Of a DNA stretch of 64,000 nucleotides, positions 1-9,080 are shown in pieces; the stretch's first letter is position 1, and the number at the start of each line of letters is the position of its first letter. The translations under genes were made by a program, and so were the position numbers. This DNA is from Lacihabitans sp. LS3-19 (GTDB lineage: Bacteria; Bacteroidota; Bacteroidia; Cytophagales; Spirosomataceae), in contig NZ_RJUA01000128.1 in the NCBI RefSeq assembly GCF_024343575.1, positions 1 to 64,000 on the forward strand, read 5' to 3'. A model generated the notes under the pieces. That model ran no database searches. It was not told the DNA's origin and saw only the letters and a program-made list of their open reading frames with translations.

Positions 1-1252
1 GTGCCAATTCTATCTCGGCCTCTCTGGCCTGTGCTTCTGCTTTTTGGAGGTCTAAGAATCGGACATAAGCTTGCTCAAAAACTTTCCCTAATCGTTGAAG
101 TGTCTCATTTTCTTTTTCTGAAAAAGGGAGGCCACTATATCGAATAAGCTGTATACCTGTATTTTTATATAATGCTATTGAAATGATATATGATTTAGCA
201 TCCAGAATCATTTTTTTTCTTTCATCAGGGATTATTTTAAAACCTGAATGTTTAAAAAGATGATTCCATAGCTTGTTTTTTTCTTCATATGTATAGGATT
301 TTGTAAAAAGATCCTTCCTTGTTTTAATTACCTCACTAAAATATGCTATATCGGGGTCATTAATTTCAGGTACATGAATACTTGTTGTACTATAACCCCT
401 GTCTGATTCTATGCCAATCCAGATATTCAAATCTGCGTTTTGCTCGGACAAAAGTAAAATACTTGCAGTGTCTATTTGAATATTTAATACTTTCAGATTG
501 GTGAATACAGTATTAACTACTTCCTGCAGCTCATCACTCTTATGCATTGCCAAAGAACGGCTACGCACTTTTTCGAGTGCCGCTTCTATCTGAGCTTCTC
601 TTGCTTGTGCTTCTGCTTTTTGCAGGTCAAGAAAGCGGGTGTAGGCCTGTTCAAATACTTTTCCGAATCGCTTAAATATTTCCTCCTCTTCCTTCGAAAA
701 TTCTTCGAGTTGTAGCCTATCAATAATCAATATTGAATTCTTAGATTTCACAACTGACCTGACCAATCCAGGTGCATTATATAAGTTATCTTGCCTTTCT
801 TTTGTAGTGTTTTTTAAATCCGAATTTTCGATAAGAGAATTGAAATATTCATTTTTAAGTCGTTGAGAATAGCTTTCTGTATAAAATTCAGTTTCATTTT
901 TTAAGGCTTTGATAAACCTTTTAATAATAGGATGTTCTAAATAATTTGAATGTTTTATGTATGGGATGTGAAATTTTTGCAGGTAATCACGTCCATCTGC
1001 CGCCATCCAGATATTCATGCCATTTTCAATGATACTAAAATCGGTTGAGATATTGATGTAATAAATATCTATCCCTAATCCGAATATTTCTTTGTAAAGA
1101 GCTTGAACTACCTTGCTTAACTCCTCACTTTTGTGCATTGCCAAAGATCTGCTTCGCACTCTTTCCAAAGCCGCTTCTATTTCCAGTTCTCGCTCTAATC
1201 GTATAATTCTATTTTCGAGCTCCTTTTGAATTGTATTTTTATTAGTTTGCAT
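1..1252 (-). CDS. Sensory protein with repeated GAF-like modules, partial (3' end off window)
   Basis: An open frame starts at an ATG (1252-1250) and runs off the left edge, giving 417 visible codons. It begins with a charged coiled coil and then alternates about 195-residue GAF-like modules with the linker motif ALERVRSRSLAMHKS. That linker is seen near residues 34-48 and again near 220. A third linker (LDLQKAEAQAREAEIE) is cut by the window edge. Each module ends in a conserved KVFEQAYxRFLDLQKAEAQ segment. In Bacteroidota this linker is typical of cytoplasmic sensor histidine kinases, so a kinase domain probably follows outside the window; that is inference. The start lies 36 bp after the stop of the broken kinase gene upstream and in the same reading frame as it. 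Confidence 0.75.
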   Translation of the reverse strand, partial: MQTNKNTIQKELENRIIRLERELEIEAALERVRSRSLAMHKSEELSKVVQALYKEIFGLGIDIYYINISTDFSIIENGMNIWMAADGRDYLQKFHIPYIKHSNYLEHPIIKRFIKALKNETEFYTESYSQRLKNEYFNSLIENSDLKNTTKERQDNLYNAPGLVRSVVKSKNSILIIDRLQLEEFSKEEEEIFKRFGKVFEQAYTRFLDLQKAEAQAREAQIEAALEKVRSRSLAMHKSDELQEVVNTVFTNLKVLNIQIDTASILLLSEQNADLNIWIGIESDRGYSTTSIHVPEINDPDIAYFSEVIKTRKDLFTKSYTYEEKNKLWNHLFKHSGFKIIPDERKKMILDAKSYIISIALYKNTGIQLIRYSGLPFSEKENETLQRLGKVFEQAYVRFLDLQKAEAQAREAEIELA

Positions 1253-1288
1253 AATTGCTTTTTTAATCGGCAGGTAAATAGTAAAAAT

Positions 1289-1864
1289 TTAACCCTCCCC
1301 TTCTTTAGTCCATAAATTTATTTCTCCACCATGAGCCTTTACAATATCGTATGCTAAACTCAACCCTAATCCTGTGCCTTTCCCAGTGTCTTTGGTGGTG
1401 AAAAAAGGTTGGAAGATTTTGTCTTTGATGGCGTCTGGGATTCCGGGGCCGTTATCTTTTACGGCTATCAGCAGTTGGCTGTCGGCATTGAGCTGAGTAC
1501 TAGCGGAAACAGTTGGTTTGTATTCATCTATTCTCTTCTTCGATTGTTCATTAACAGCCTGAAACGCATTATTAATCAAATTCAAAAGTACTCGACCAAT
1601 ATCCTGCGGAACGACTTCAATTTTTGGGAGGTTAGCCTCGAAGTGGGATTCAAAGTCAGCATTAAAATCTCTATTCTTAGCCCGTAATCCATGATACGAA
1701 AGACGCAAGTATTCATCTGCCAAGGCATTGATGTCTGTTAGCTCTTTTTTGCCAGAACTAGCTCTAGCTCGCACTTTTTCTAAAGCGGCTTCTATTCCAA
1801 GCTCATGTCTAAGGAATTTTATTTCCTCAGCATTTTTTTCCTGATTTTGGTCTATAATATTCAT
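1289..1864 (-). pseudogene. Degenerate sensor histidine kinase (ATPase domain only, H-box lost, C-terminus cut by stop)
   Basis: The 191-residue frame starts with a short coiled coil ending in ALEKVRARA. It then passes directly into SSGKKELTDINALADEYL, which in the intact kinase at 9435-10784 lies after the H-box. The His phospho-acceptor region is therefore absent. The HATPase part is present: an N-box-like NLINNAFQAV, DNGPGIP, and [15 protein letters not shown]. The frame stops at TAA (1291-1289) right after KEGEG. Read through, the next codons give IFTIYLPIK, matching the expected HATPase end (TTFKINLPL in the intact paralogue). A single base change such as TCA to TAA would explain it. It cannot autophosphorylate as written. 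A residual ATPase or decoy role is possible but unsupported. Confidence 0.75.
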
Positions 1865-2024
1865 AGTTAATCCGAAATTTTTAAGAGCTTGATTTTTAAG
1901 GTATTTTATAAATATATCAAATTATTCTTCCATAATTTCATATAGAATAAATTCCTAGAGAATCGAAAACATTTTTTTTATTGAATGGTAATTTTTATTG
2001 AAATTCTAAAAAATTGGCAATCCC

Positions 2025-2061
2025 AAAAAATCGGCCCCATTTCTAGAAGCCGATTTTTTTT
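2025..2061 (-). terminator. Rho-independent terminator after the TonB receptor gene
   Basis: The arms aaaaaatcggc (2025-2035) and gccgatttttt (2049-2059) pair around a 13-nt loop and give an 11-bp stem with a T-run on either strand. It lies 18 bp beyond the stop of the receptor gene and probably ends its transcript. Confidence 0.75.
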
Positions 2062-2078
2062 GCTTAATAATCCACTAT

Positions 2079-4499
2079 TTATTTTACTCTTTGTCTTTCT
2101 GCATCGGATGCTGTCGTTCTATTTCTCTTTGCTTTCACCTGTTTGTTTCCAAAGTTTTTGCTGTATGTTAATTTGAAAATTCTACGCTGCATGTTTAAAT
2201 TCATTTTAGCCTCGTAGCCTAAAATTTCTGAATTTTGTTCGAAATTGAATTTCATGGTCGAGAAGATATCATCTACACCAAATTTCAAGTTAGCGTCTGC
2301 CTTAGGGAATTTATAAACGGCACCATAATTCAACTGGCCAAATGCTTTCATTACTGAGATACCGTACAAGCCTTTTGACTGATAAAATCCACTTAACTCC
2401 ATGCTGATTTTTGGTGAAACCGAAAAGCCTTGAAATCCTGAAAGACTATAGTTCATGACTTTAACAGACACTTCAGGTTGTATAAAATCTGCGACGGCAT
2501 GATTGGCTGAGGCATTGAAGTTCAATTGGCCATTCCACCACTTGGCGATTTTGGTTGGAACCGATACAGTAGCAAACAAAGACTCGGTAAACTTCAGATT
2601 TTCAGCGGTATTGTATTGTTTATTGGTTTCGGTGTTAATTTTCAATTGAAATCCGCCGATACTGTAATCTTCGTGGCTATAATTTAAGCTCACATTTACC
2701 ATTTTTATATTAAAGCCAGCACTCAGATTATTGGCTATGGCAGGTTGCAAGGCGGCATTGCCTGATATAAAAGTATTGGGGTCAACAAAGATTAAAAATG
2801 GAGCTAAGTCATTGAAAGCGGGGCGATTGATACGTTTGTTATAATTGATATTAAATGAATGATCGTCGTTTATTTTGTGACTCCAATAAACAGTTGGAAA
2901 AATATATCCATATTTACGATCTACTATATTGGCTTGTTTGTCAGAGCCCAGATTTGAAATGGTGTATTCATATCTAAGCCCGCCTTTAAAACTATTTTTG
3001 GTATTCAAAGTATAATTAGCTGAACCGTAAGCAGCAGCTATATTTTCTTTTAAACTGTAATCTGCTGTAAATTCTTCGTCCGAAACCCAAGCTCCCTCTA
3101 CCTGATTTTGCACCAAAACATCGTTCGAAAATCTTGAAATGACAGTCTTCACACCACTTTCAATAGACAGTTTATTATTCAGTTTTTTGTTAAAATCTAA
3201 GGCTATTGGAAGCATATTGATTACTGTCTTTTTTGAGCTGGTCAAATTGTCTTCTCTTTCAAATATACCTTGCTGGCTAAATATGTTTTGGTAGGTATTT
3301 GGGTTAGCATTGTCATATTTCAATAAATCGATATTAAAAGCCAGCTCACCACCTTTGGCAAATTCATGTTGAATATTGGCATTGACCATTCCATGTTTCC
3401 AAAGATTTGTTTCATTGTTTGCGATATTGATACGGTTAATTTCAATACCATTTTGAGAGATCACCGAAGTATTGTTGGCTTTCATGCTCCACTCATTTCT
3501 ATAGGTTGAGACTAAAATACCTAAGGCTGTTTTTTTGCCTAATTGATAGTCCATTCCTGCTCTTAGGCCATTGTTTAATTGGTAAGGGTCTCGCACAGAA
3601 TTGATTTTGGTTTGAGTGCTTACCGATTCAAAAACCGTTGTTCTATCGTTTGATACATATTGCATTTGAGCTAAGCGGCTAAATGAATAACCACCATACA
3701 AATTCAATTTGTTTTTACGGTAATTTAGGTCGGCATTGGCCACAGGTGCTGAGCCATTAAACCCTGCTGCAGTTAGAGCGTAAGAGCCATTCAAGCCTTC
3801 GTCGAGTTTTTGACTCAATACTATATTGATATACCCAGCATTGCCACCTGCATCATATTTGGCCGGTGGAGTAGTGATGAGCTCTATACGTTCTACATTA
3901 TTTGAGCTCATGCCTTGGAGCATATTGAGAAGGGCAGCAGCAGGAATATAGCTCATTTTTCCATTGATCATCACTCGTACTCCGTCTTTGCCACTCATAC
4001 TGAGTGTTCCCGCCTGCTTGTTAACAACAATACCAGGACTTTTTTGCAAAATATCAAGCACGGTACCTCCTGCACTTGTGATGCTGTTTTTGACATTGAT
4101 AACCAAGCGATCTATCTTTTGCTCAATTAGTGGTTTTTTGCCTACCACTACTACTTGGCCCAGTACCAAACCCGCTACTTTGAGTGAATACTCAGTGGGA
4201 GTATTTCCAATTGTAGCCGGAACAACCTGATTTTCATACCCTACATAACTGATATTAAGCAAATAGTCTCCTTTTTTAACTTTATCAAAAAGAAAATAAC
4301 CATCGGCATTTGTAAAACTTGCTTTTATAAGACTACTATCGGCTTTTTCCATCAACAATACCGTACTTCCAGGTAGCGGCTCATTGGTTTCCGATTTTAC
4401 TCTTCCGCTAATGTTGTTTTGGGCTAAAGTTTCGAAAGTAAAGGAGATAAATAAGTAAAGCAGAATAGTGCTTAGCAGAGATTTTTTTAACGTTTTCAT
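2079..4499 (-). CDS. TonB-dependent receptor, outer-membrane beta-barrel family
   Basis: This 806-residue outer-membrane protein has a signal peptide ending near FETLAQ (residue 27). A CarboxypepD_reg-like beta-sandwich follows at about 28-110 (NISGRVKSETNEPLPG...). A plug region comes next (GTVLDILQKSPGIVV... GKDGVRVMINGKMSYI), and then a long barrel of alternating aromatic strands. It belongs to the group often annotated as outer membrane beta-barrel family protein, a TonB-receptor relative whose substrate is usually unknown. It is a clear paralogue of the gene at 5708-8176: the plugs and the basic C-terminal tails (KQVKAKRNR and KLKAKRKSS) align. Its promoter region shares a repeat-plus-TAnnTTTG layout with that paralogue. 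No SusD partner is adjacent, so it is not a standard glycan-import pair. Confidence 0.9.
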   Translation of the reverse strand: MKTLKKSLLSTILLYLFISFTFETLAQNNISGRVKSETNEPLPGSTVLLMEKADSSLIKASFTNADGYFLFDKVKKGDYLLNISYVGYENQVVPATIGNTPTEYSLKVAGLVLGQVVVVGKKPLIEQKIDRLVINVKNSITSAGGTVLDILQKSPGIVVNKQAGTLSMSGKDGVRVMINGKMSYIPAAALLNMLQGMSSNNVERIELITTPPAKYDAGGNAGYINIVLSQKLDEGLNGSYALTAAGFNGSAPVANADLNYRKNKLNLYGGYSFSRLAQMQYVSNDRTTVFESVSTQTKINSVRDPYQLNNGLRAGMDYQLGKKTALGILVSTYRNEWSMKANNTSVISQNGIEINRINIANNETNLWKHGMVNANIQHEFAKGGELAFNIDLLKYDNANPNTYQNIFSQQGIFEREDNLTSSKKTVINMLPIALDFNKKLNNKLSIESGVKTVISRFSNDVLVQNQVEGAWVSDEEFTADYSLKENIAAAYGSANYTLNTKNSFKGGLRYEYTISNLGSDKQANIVDRKYGYIFPTVYWSHKINDDHSFNINYNKRINRPAFNDLAPFLIFVDPNTFISGNAALQPAIANNLSAGFNIKMVNVSLNYSHEDYSIGGFQLKINTETNKQYNTAENLKFTESLFATVSVPTKIAKWWNGQLNFNASANHAVADFIQPEVSVKVMNYSLSGFQGFSVSPKISMELSGFYQSKGLYGISVMKAFGQLNYGAVYKFPKADANLKFGVDDIFSTMKFNFEQNSEILGYEAKMNLNMQRRIFKLTYSKNFGNKQVKAKRNRTTASDAERQRVK

Positions 4500-4661
4500 G
4501 ATTTTTTTTGGTTTATACTAGAAATAATTTTCTTGTTTATTAATGATCTACACGCCTGTTTTTGAATGGTCTCGGTCTATGGTTTCGATTTAAGCTACAT
4601 CCCTAAAATGAAAGACTTTTAATTAGCTTACTCAAAGCCATTTGCGTAAATAATTACTCAA

Positions 4662-4727
4662 CAAAGGTATTTAAGCCCTACGGATAAGGCTTGGTACTAT
4701 GTATCCAAAAGTTTGTATATTGTCACA
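4662..4727 (-). promoter_or_regulatory. Predicted activator site (21-bp-period direct repeat) with -7 box, receptor gene 1
   Basis: Reading the minus strand from 4727, half-site TGTGACAATATACAAAC is followed 21 bp later by GGATACATAGTACCAAG. The Bacteroidota -7 box TACCTTTG lies at 4669-4662, exactly 52 bp after TGTGAC. The receptor start is about 160 bp downstream, giving a long leader. Spacing and motif are the same in the copies at 8237-8302 and 9081-9146. A 21-bp repeat period is typical of LytTR-type regulators, but the binding protein is not known. Confidence 0.65.
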
Positions 4728-4852
4728 TTCTAGTAGAAATTACCAAAAAAAGAAAAAAAAAAAGGGTGCCAATAGGTCCAAAAGACCGCGTTATAAAACA
4801 AATTAATTTAAGCCTTGCCCGTGGAAAAAACCTTAAAAGGCAGCATGTAGAA

Positions 4853-4909
4853 AAAGCCTTTGAATATCGCAATGCCAAGTTTCAATTTTGGCATTGCGAT
4901 AAAGGCTTT
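4853..4909 (-). terminator. Long inverted repeat, probable terminator of the acyltransferase remnant
   Basis: The arms tatcgcaatgccaa (4864-4877) and ttggcattgcgata (4888-4901) pair perfectly. They are extended by aaagcctt/aaggcttt after a 4-nt bulge, giving about 22 bp of stem. On the minus strand the hairpin is followed by TTTTTC and lies about 90 bp beyond the end of the broken acyltransferase gene. Short open frames across it are artefacts of the symmetry. Confidence 0.55.
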
Positions 4910-5001
4910 AGAGGTCAATTTAAATTTTCTAATATAAGATTTCATCCTGAAGACTTTTTTTCTTAAGAAAATATCTAAGTAAAAAAGCTTAATTAAATAC
5001 C

Positions 5002-5681
5002 TCATTTTTGTTTCGGACTTAGCTTCTTTTTAAGCCAGTTTCTCATAGGCACTTCAAAGAATCGGTTAGCCAACCATGAAGCAAAAAGGCAATAAAACCA
5101 AAGAGAACTATCCAAGTTTCCGTTTGACTCTACACTACAGTAGTCTTGCCAGGTGCTTTGGTAGTTTTAAGATAAGCATGGCAATAAAAGGAAACAACAT
5201 GTACATCCACCATTCTCTACTTATACTCCGTGTGGCGTGGGTGAAGGTAAACCAATGATGAAAATTCATAGAGTGAAGTAGAAACAAGGTATTTACAAAA
5301 GAATAGACCGAATTTTTAACTTGAATTAATGGGAATTTTGGAAAGCCAAGACTCCCTGCAATGCCCCAAATAACAGCATTGAGAAAATAGATGCATAGGG
5401 TAAATACGGGCAAATCGTGCCACAAAAAATGTCTTGAATTTCTTCATGTTGAAAACTTCAATAAAATAATCAGCGTAGACATAGCAGAGTATGAAGCCGC
5501 TCAATACAAAGAAGAAATCGACCATGATGTACATACCACTGAGCAAGCTTGATTTGCTGGGCTCTATGAGCATACTTCCACCAATAAACTTTAAAAATAG
5601 TTCGGCATGAAATACCATAGTGAGTAAGGCCGCTATGCCTCTTAGGGGTATTAAATTTTGAAGATATTGTTTTGTTTTCAT
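5002..5681 (-). pseudogene. Acyltransferase 3 (OafA/YrhL-like) pseudogene
   Basis: Three pieces in different frames make up one decayed membrane acyltransferase. The first (from 5681) reads MKTKQYLQNLIPLRGIAALL, then VDFFFVLSGFIL and ARIYPMHLF. It has the N-terminal RGIAAL and FFFVLSGF features of the family. The frame then shifts near 5425 into TLCIYFLNAVIWGIAG and SISREWWMYMLFPFI, the usual S-x-E-WW-Y-xx-FP segment. A second disruption follows, and a third frame near 5100 gives LANRFFEVPMRNWLKKKL, the typical C-terminus ending at TGA (5004-5002). The total is about 226 codons against about 350 in the family, so the middle helices are deleted as well. Intact members O-acylate surface sugars or peptides; this copy should be inactive. 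Confidence 0.8.
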
Positions 5682-5707
5682 TTTTTTTGAGGGTTTATAA
5701 TTGAAGT

Positions 5708-8176
5708 TTAATTTGAGTCTTGTAAGCGTCTGAGTTCGTCATTGAGGCTGTTTGATGATTTTCTTTTGGCCTTCAATTTTTGGTTTCCAAATTTTAAAGC
5801 GGCACTAATACTAAACCTGCGATTGTCAAAAACTCTTAAGCCATCGGTGACAAAACCTCCATAATTACCTTTATAGAAATAATCGCTGTCGGTTCTAAAA
5901 ATATCTGACCCTGTGATATTAATTTGCAGTTTTTTCTCGAAAAACTCTTTGCGTAAACCAAAGTTGACTCCCTGGTTTCCTTCTACCAAAATAGAGCCAC
6001 GCCATATCAAATCGCTAAATTTGTAATAACTCAAATCCATGTTAAAACCTTTTGGGAGTTTTAAGCTATTTTGAACTCTTATGTAATAATTTCTTGCGGA
6101 AAGGTCAATAATAGTACCACTTAAGTCTCCATTGAAAGTGTTGAAAGAGCCATTGAAAAATGTGGTCACGTTCCAATATTTATTGACTTGGAAAGGATAG
6201 GAAACCGAAACCGCATAGCTAGTGGCCTTCTGCATGTTTTGAGGTATTACTCGGTAGCTATTTTCTCCAATAGATTCGAATATCGTGGCGAAAAAATCTT
6301 TGGTCACACTGTAGGCATTGGTAATCGTCAATCGCTGCTTAAGGGTATATGTAAACTGGTAGTTCATGATATAGTTGGGCTTAAGAAATGGATTGCCTTC
6401 CCATACCAAAAGCTGACTTTGAGGAGTGATAAAAGGGTTTAAGTCGGTGTAAGATGGTCGAGTAATTCTTTTGCCTAAGCTAAGGTTCCACGCATGCGAT
6501 TTTTGGTCATTATAAGCAAGGCCAATGTTCGGAAATAAATTGTTGTACTGTCGCATTACATCTTTTTTATCAATCTCCTTTGACGAGAAAAGCTCTCCAT
6601 GGGAATTGGTGTTTTCCATGCGTAAGCCTACATTCAAATTGTATTTTTTGTTAAACTTTACATTGGCTAAGCCATACAAGGCCAATACTTTTTCTTGATA
6701 TGAAAACGTATTGCTTCGGCTATCGTCAAGCAGAGGTACATTACCTTCAATATTATAAAAATCAAAAGCATTGTCAGTTTTTATGATCCCGTATTTTGCT
6801 CCTGTTGAGAGTGTTAGCTTTTTCCAAGATTTGTCATAGTCTGCCTTTATGGAGTAAAAGTTGATATCAGTTGCGGCATCAAAACTGGTGTTTTTAGTAG
6901 AAAGGACCAGTTCTCCGTCAAGTGCATAAAAGGTATTGGGTTGCTCGGTGTGTCGGTCAGTTTGGTAATTGCCATAACTTACATCGGCGGAGAAATTTTC
7001 AGATGAGCTTATGTCCCAGCGGTGCTGCAAATTGAAATTAAAATTATTGGCTCCACCATTCATTAGGGTTTTAGCGTTCAATATTTCTTGCAAATCGGTC
7101 TTTTGCTGGTATATTTTAGTTGTGTTTTGCAGTTGGTTTAGGTTATCGTTGAGAATGGCGACTCCCGAGAAATTGAGCGAATGTTTTTTGCTCAAAATAG
7201 CTTCAAGACCAAAGTCGACATTGCTGCTTTTTTGACTTCTCAATTCATACGATTTTGAATCAATAAAACTTCCATTTTGGTCTTTGGTGTCAAACAAATC
7301 ATCTTGATTATCAGAGTCAGAATAAGTAAGTCTGGCGGAGGCATTTATTTTTGAGCCGCCGTAGTTCAAAGCGACACCCGCACTGCTGCGGTAGAAGTTT
7401 CCTTTTGATGAGTTGGCATTGGCGGTACCATTAAAACCCAAGGCTAAGTTTTTCTTTATTTTGATGTTAATAATACCCGCATTGCCCTCCGCGTCATATT
7501 TTGAGGAAGGATTGCTGATAATCTCAATGGTCGCAATATTGTCAGAAGTAAGACTCTGCAAATACATTGAAAGGTCGTTTCCGGTCAATCGTGAACGTTT
7601 TCCATTGATATAAATCTGGATGCCCCCGCGACCTAAAAGCGAAATGTTATTGTCCATGTCAAGCGTCACCCCTGGCGACTGCTTAAGCAATTCGAGGCCA
7701 TTGGTTCCCGAGGCACTGGGGCTGGCTTCTACATTGAACACTATTTTGTCAGCTTGAACCTCAAACAATGGAACCTTGGCCGAAACGACCAATTCTTTCA
7801 AACCCGTTGTAGCCACTTTTACCTCTATTTCAGGTATATTTTTTTGCTCACCGGACTTTAAATTAAATAAAGCAACTTGCTTTGTTTCGTATTCTAAGTG
7901 CCTTACGATCAAGATATAATTGCCCGATTCAATATCTTTGAAAGCATATTTGCCTAATGTGTCGCTAAGTACTCCGGTAATTATAGTAGAGTCTTGGTCC
8001 AAAAGCGAAATCGTTGCGAATTCTACTGGTTTTTTCTCTGAGTTTTTGATCTGTCCAGAAATTTGACCGAAGGCCATTCCCAATTTACTTTGAGCATGAA
8101 GGTTCACAGAAAAACCGATTAGGAATAAGAGAACAGGTAGGATACGTTTAAGCATTTTTGATTTGTTAGTTTTCAT
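5708..8176 (-). CDS. TonB-dependent receptor, outer-membrane beta-barrel family (paralogue 2)
   Basis: This 822-residue outer-membrane protein has a signal peptide ending at NLHAQ (about residue 29). A CarboxypepD_reg-like domain (ISGQIKNSEKKPVEFATISL...) spans about 38-125. The plug contains GTNGLELLKQSPGVTLD and GRGGIQIYINGKRSRL, and a barrel follows to the C-terminus (LKAKRKSSNSLNDELRRL). It is a paralogue of the gene at 2079-4499 with the same domain order. A second in-frame Met at codon 8 (MLKRILPVLL) is an alternative start that would shorten the n-region of the signal peptide. The promoter 61 bp upstream carries the shared direct-repeat element. The ligand is unknown. Confidence 0.9.
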   Translation of the reverse strand: MKTNKSKMLKRILPVLLFLIGFSVNLHAQSKLGMAFGQISGQIKNSEKKPVEFATISLLDQDSTIITGVLSDTLGKYAFKDIESGNYILIVRHLEYETKQVALFNLKSGEQKNIPEIEVKVATTGLKELVVSAKVPLFEVQADKIVFNVEASPSASGTNGLELLKQSPGVTLDMDNNISLLGRGGIQIYINGKRSRLTGNDLSMYLQSLTSDNIATIEIISNPSSKYDAEGNAGIINIKIKKNLALGFNGTANANSSKGNFYRSSAGVALNYGGSKINASARLTYSDSDNQDDLFDTKDQNGSFIDSKSYELRSQKSSNVDFGLEAILSKKHSLNFSGVAILNDNLNQLQNTTKIYQQKTDLQEILNAKTLMNGGANNFNFNLQHRWDISSSENFSADVSYGNYQTDRHTEQPNTFYALDGELVLSTKNTSFDAATDINFYSIKADYDKSWKKLTLSTGAKYGIIKTDNAFDFYNIEGNVPLLDDSRSNTFSYQEKVLALYGLANVKFNKKYNLNVGLRMENTNSHGELFSSKEIDKKDVMRQYNNLFPNIGLAYNDQKSHAWNLSLGKRITRPSYTDLNPFITPQSQLLVWEGNPFLKPNYIMNYQFTYTLKQRLTITNAYSVTKDFFATIFESIGENSYRVIPQNMQKATSYAVSVSYPFQVNKYWNVTTFFNGSFNTFNGDLSGTIIDLSARNYYIRVQNSLKLPKGFNMDLSYYKFSDLIWRGSILVEGNQGVNFGLRKEFFEKKLQINITGSDIFRTDSDYFYKGNYGGFVTDGLRVFDNRRFSISAALKFGNQKLKAKRKSSNSLNDELRRLQDSN

Positions 8177-8236
8177 GATCTACTTTTTTTAATGTTAATT
8201 GGCACCACGATCTTTTTATAAGAACTGATTACTGAA

Positions 8237-8302
8237 CAAAAGTAGAAATAGGCAAAAAGAAGGGCTTGGTGTATAATCTCAAAAAGTTGGTATATTGTCT
8301 CA
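8237..8302 (-). promoter_or_regulatory. Predicted activator site (21-bp-period direct repeat) with -7 box, receptor gene 2
   Basis: This is the clearest copy of the element. On the minus strand TGAGACAATATACCAAC (from 8302) is repeated 21 bp later as TGAGATTATACACCAAG. The -7 box TACTTTTG lies at 8244-8237, again exactly 52 bp after TGAGAC. The second half-site ends about 20 bp before the -7 box, next to where the -33 element would lie. That is the usual position of an activator contacting RNA polymerase. Confidence 0.7.
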
Positions 8303-8484
8303 TTATCGAAATTTTAAAATTAGATTTTGGGCTACGAGAGGAGAGTAGGAAATAAATGAATTTTGCTTAAACCTATATTCGGAAAGTTGAAAGAATCCCT
8401 AAAATATTGGGTTCAGAATTATTTTCTTGTTATAGAATATTCCAAAAAGAAGAAAACCTATAGCATGGAACAAATTAAAACTAA

Positions 8485-8515
8485 ATAAAAAAGGCTGGCA
8501 AAGTATTCTTTGCCA
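8485..8515 (-). terminator. Rho-independent terminator
   Basis: The stem tggcaaag (8496-8503) / ctttgcca (8508-8515) has a 4-nt loop. On the minus strand it is followed by GCCTTTTTTATTT. It sits 44 bp after the stop of the small remnant gene at 8559. Confidence 0.65.
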
Positions 8516-8558
8516 ACACCTTAACTATATATTTCATTTTCATTTTTTGGGCAAAATT

Positions 8559-8923
8559 CTATTTTTTAATTTTCCAATAGGTGGCTTTACCATGTTGATT
8601 GTTCTCATACAGGAACTCATGCCGACCCTCTATTTTACCATTCGGCAAAATTTCGAAAGTCAAAGTATCATGCAATCCTTCAGGCATGCAAGGAAACTGA
8701 AAAGTATTCTTACCAACATATTCATATGGCTGACCAAATACTTCATTTTTGAGCCACACTGCACCATTTTCCTTTATAAGCACAATTTCACTTTTATCGT
8801 TGCTATAGGTACCTACTAGGTTATCCAAACCATTGGGCGATACAGCATAGTTTTTTGCCAACGAAACGTCAAAGTTCACCTTTTTGCCTTCTTTGCTTTC
8901 TTGTACTTTTAATGTCTTTTCAT
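8559..8923 (-). pseudogene. Remnant of a secreted or hydrolase-type gene, C-terminal beta domain only
   Basis: An open frame of about 120 codons ends at 8559 and encodes a beta-rich segment (NLVGTYSNDKSEIVLIKENG ... LPNGKIEGRHEFLYENN). This resembles the small C-terminal domain appended to serine hydrolases; the resemblance is weak and the family is not assigned. No ATG precedes it in frame. The only plausible start is a GTG at 8879 or an ATG at 8923 that is out of frame and reads MKRH-stop. The region has its own promoter (9081-9146) and terminator (8485-8515). A gene that kept its start codon and tail but lost its middle best explains this. A short expressed protein from the GTG cannot be excluded. 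Confidence 0.45.
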
Positions 8924-9080
8924 TATTTAAATTGAATATTTATTTACAATTTCAAAAACACTAAAAACTTAAACAAAGGGTATTTTCAAAATTCTAGTAA
9001 ATGCTTCATTTTTATTCAAAAAAAACTGATAAAAAACCCATCACTAATTGATTGCATTAATTTTAATCTAAAATTAGGCT

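Noticed and set aside
4691-5005. Small genes over the large hairpin at 4853-4909
   Set aside because: Open frames on both strands arise from the inverted repeat itself, and the plus-strand one also covers the receptor promoter.
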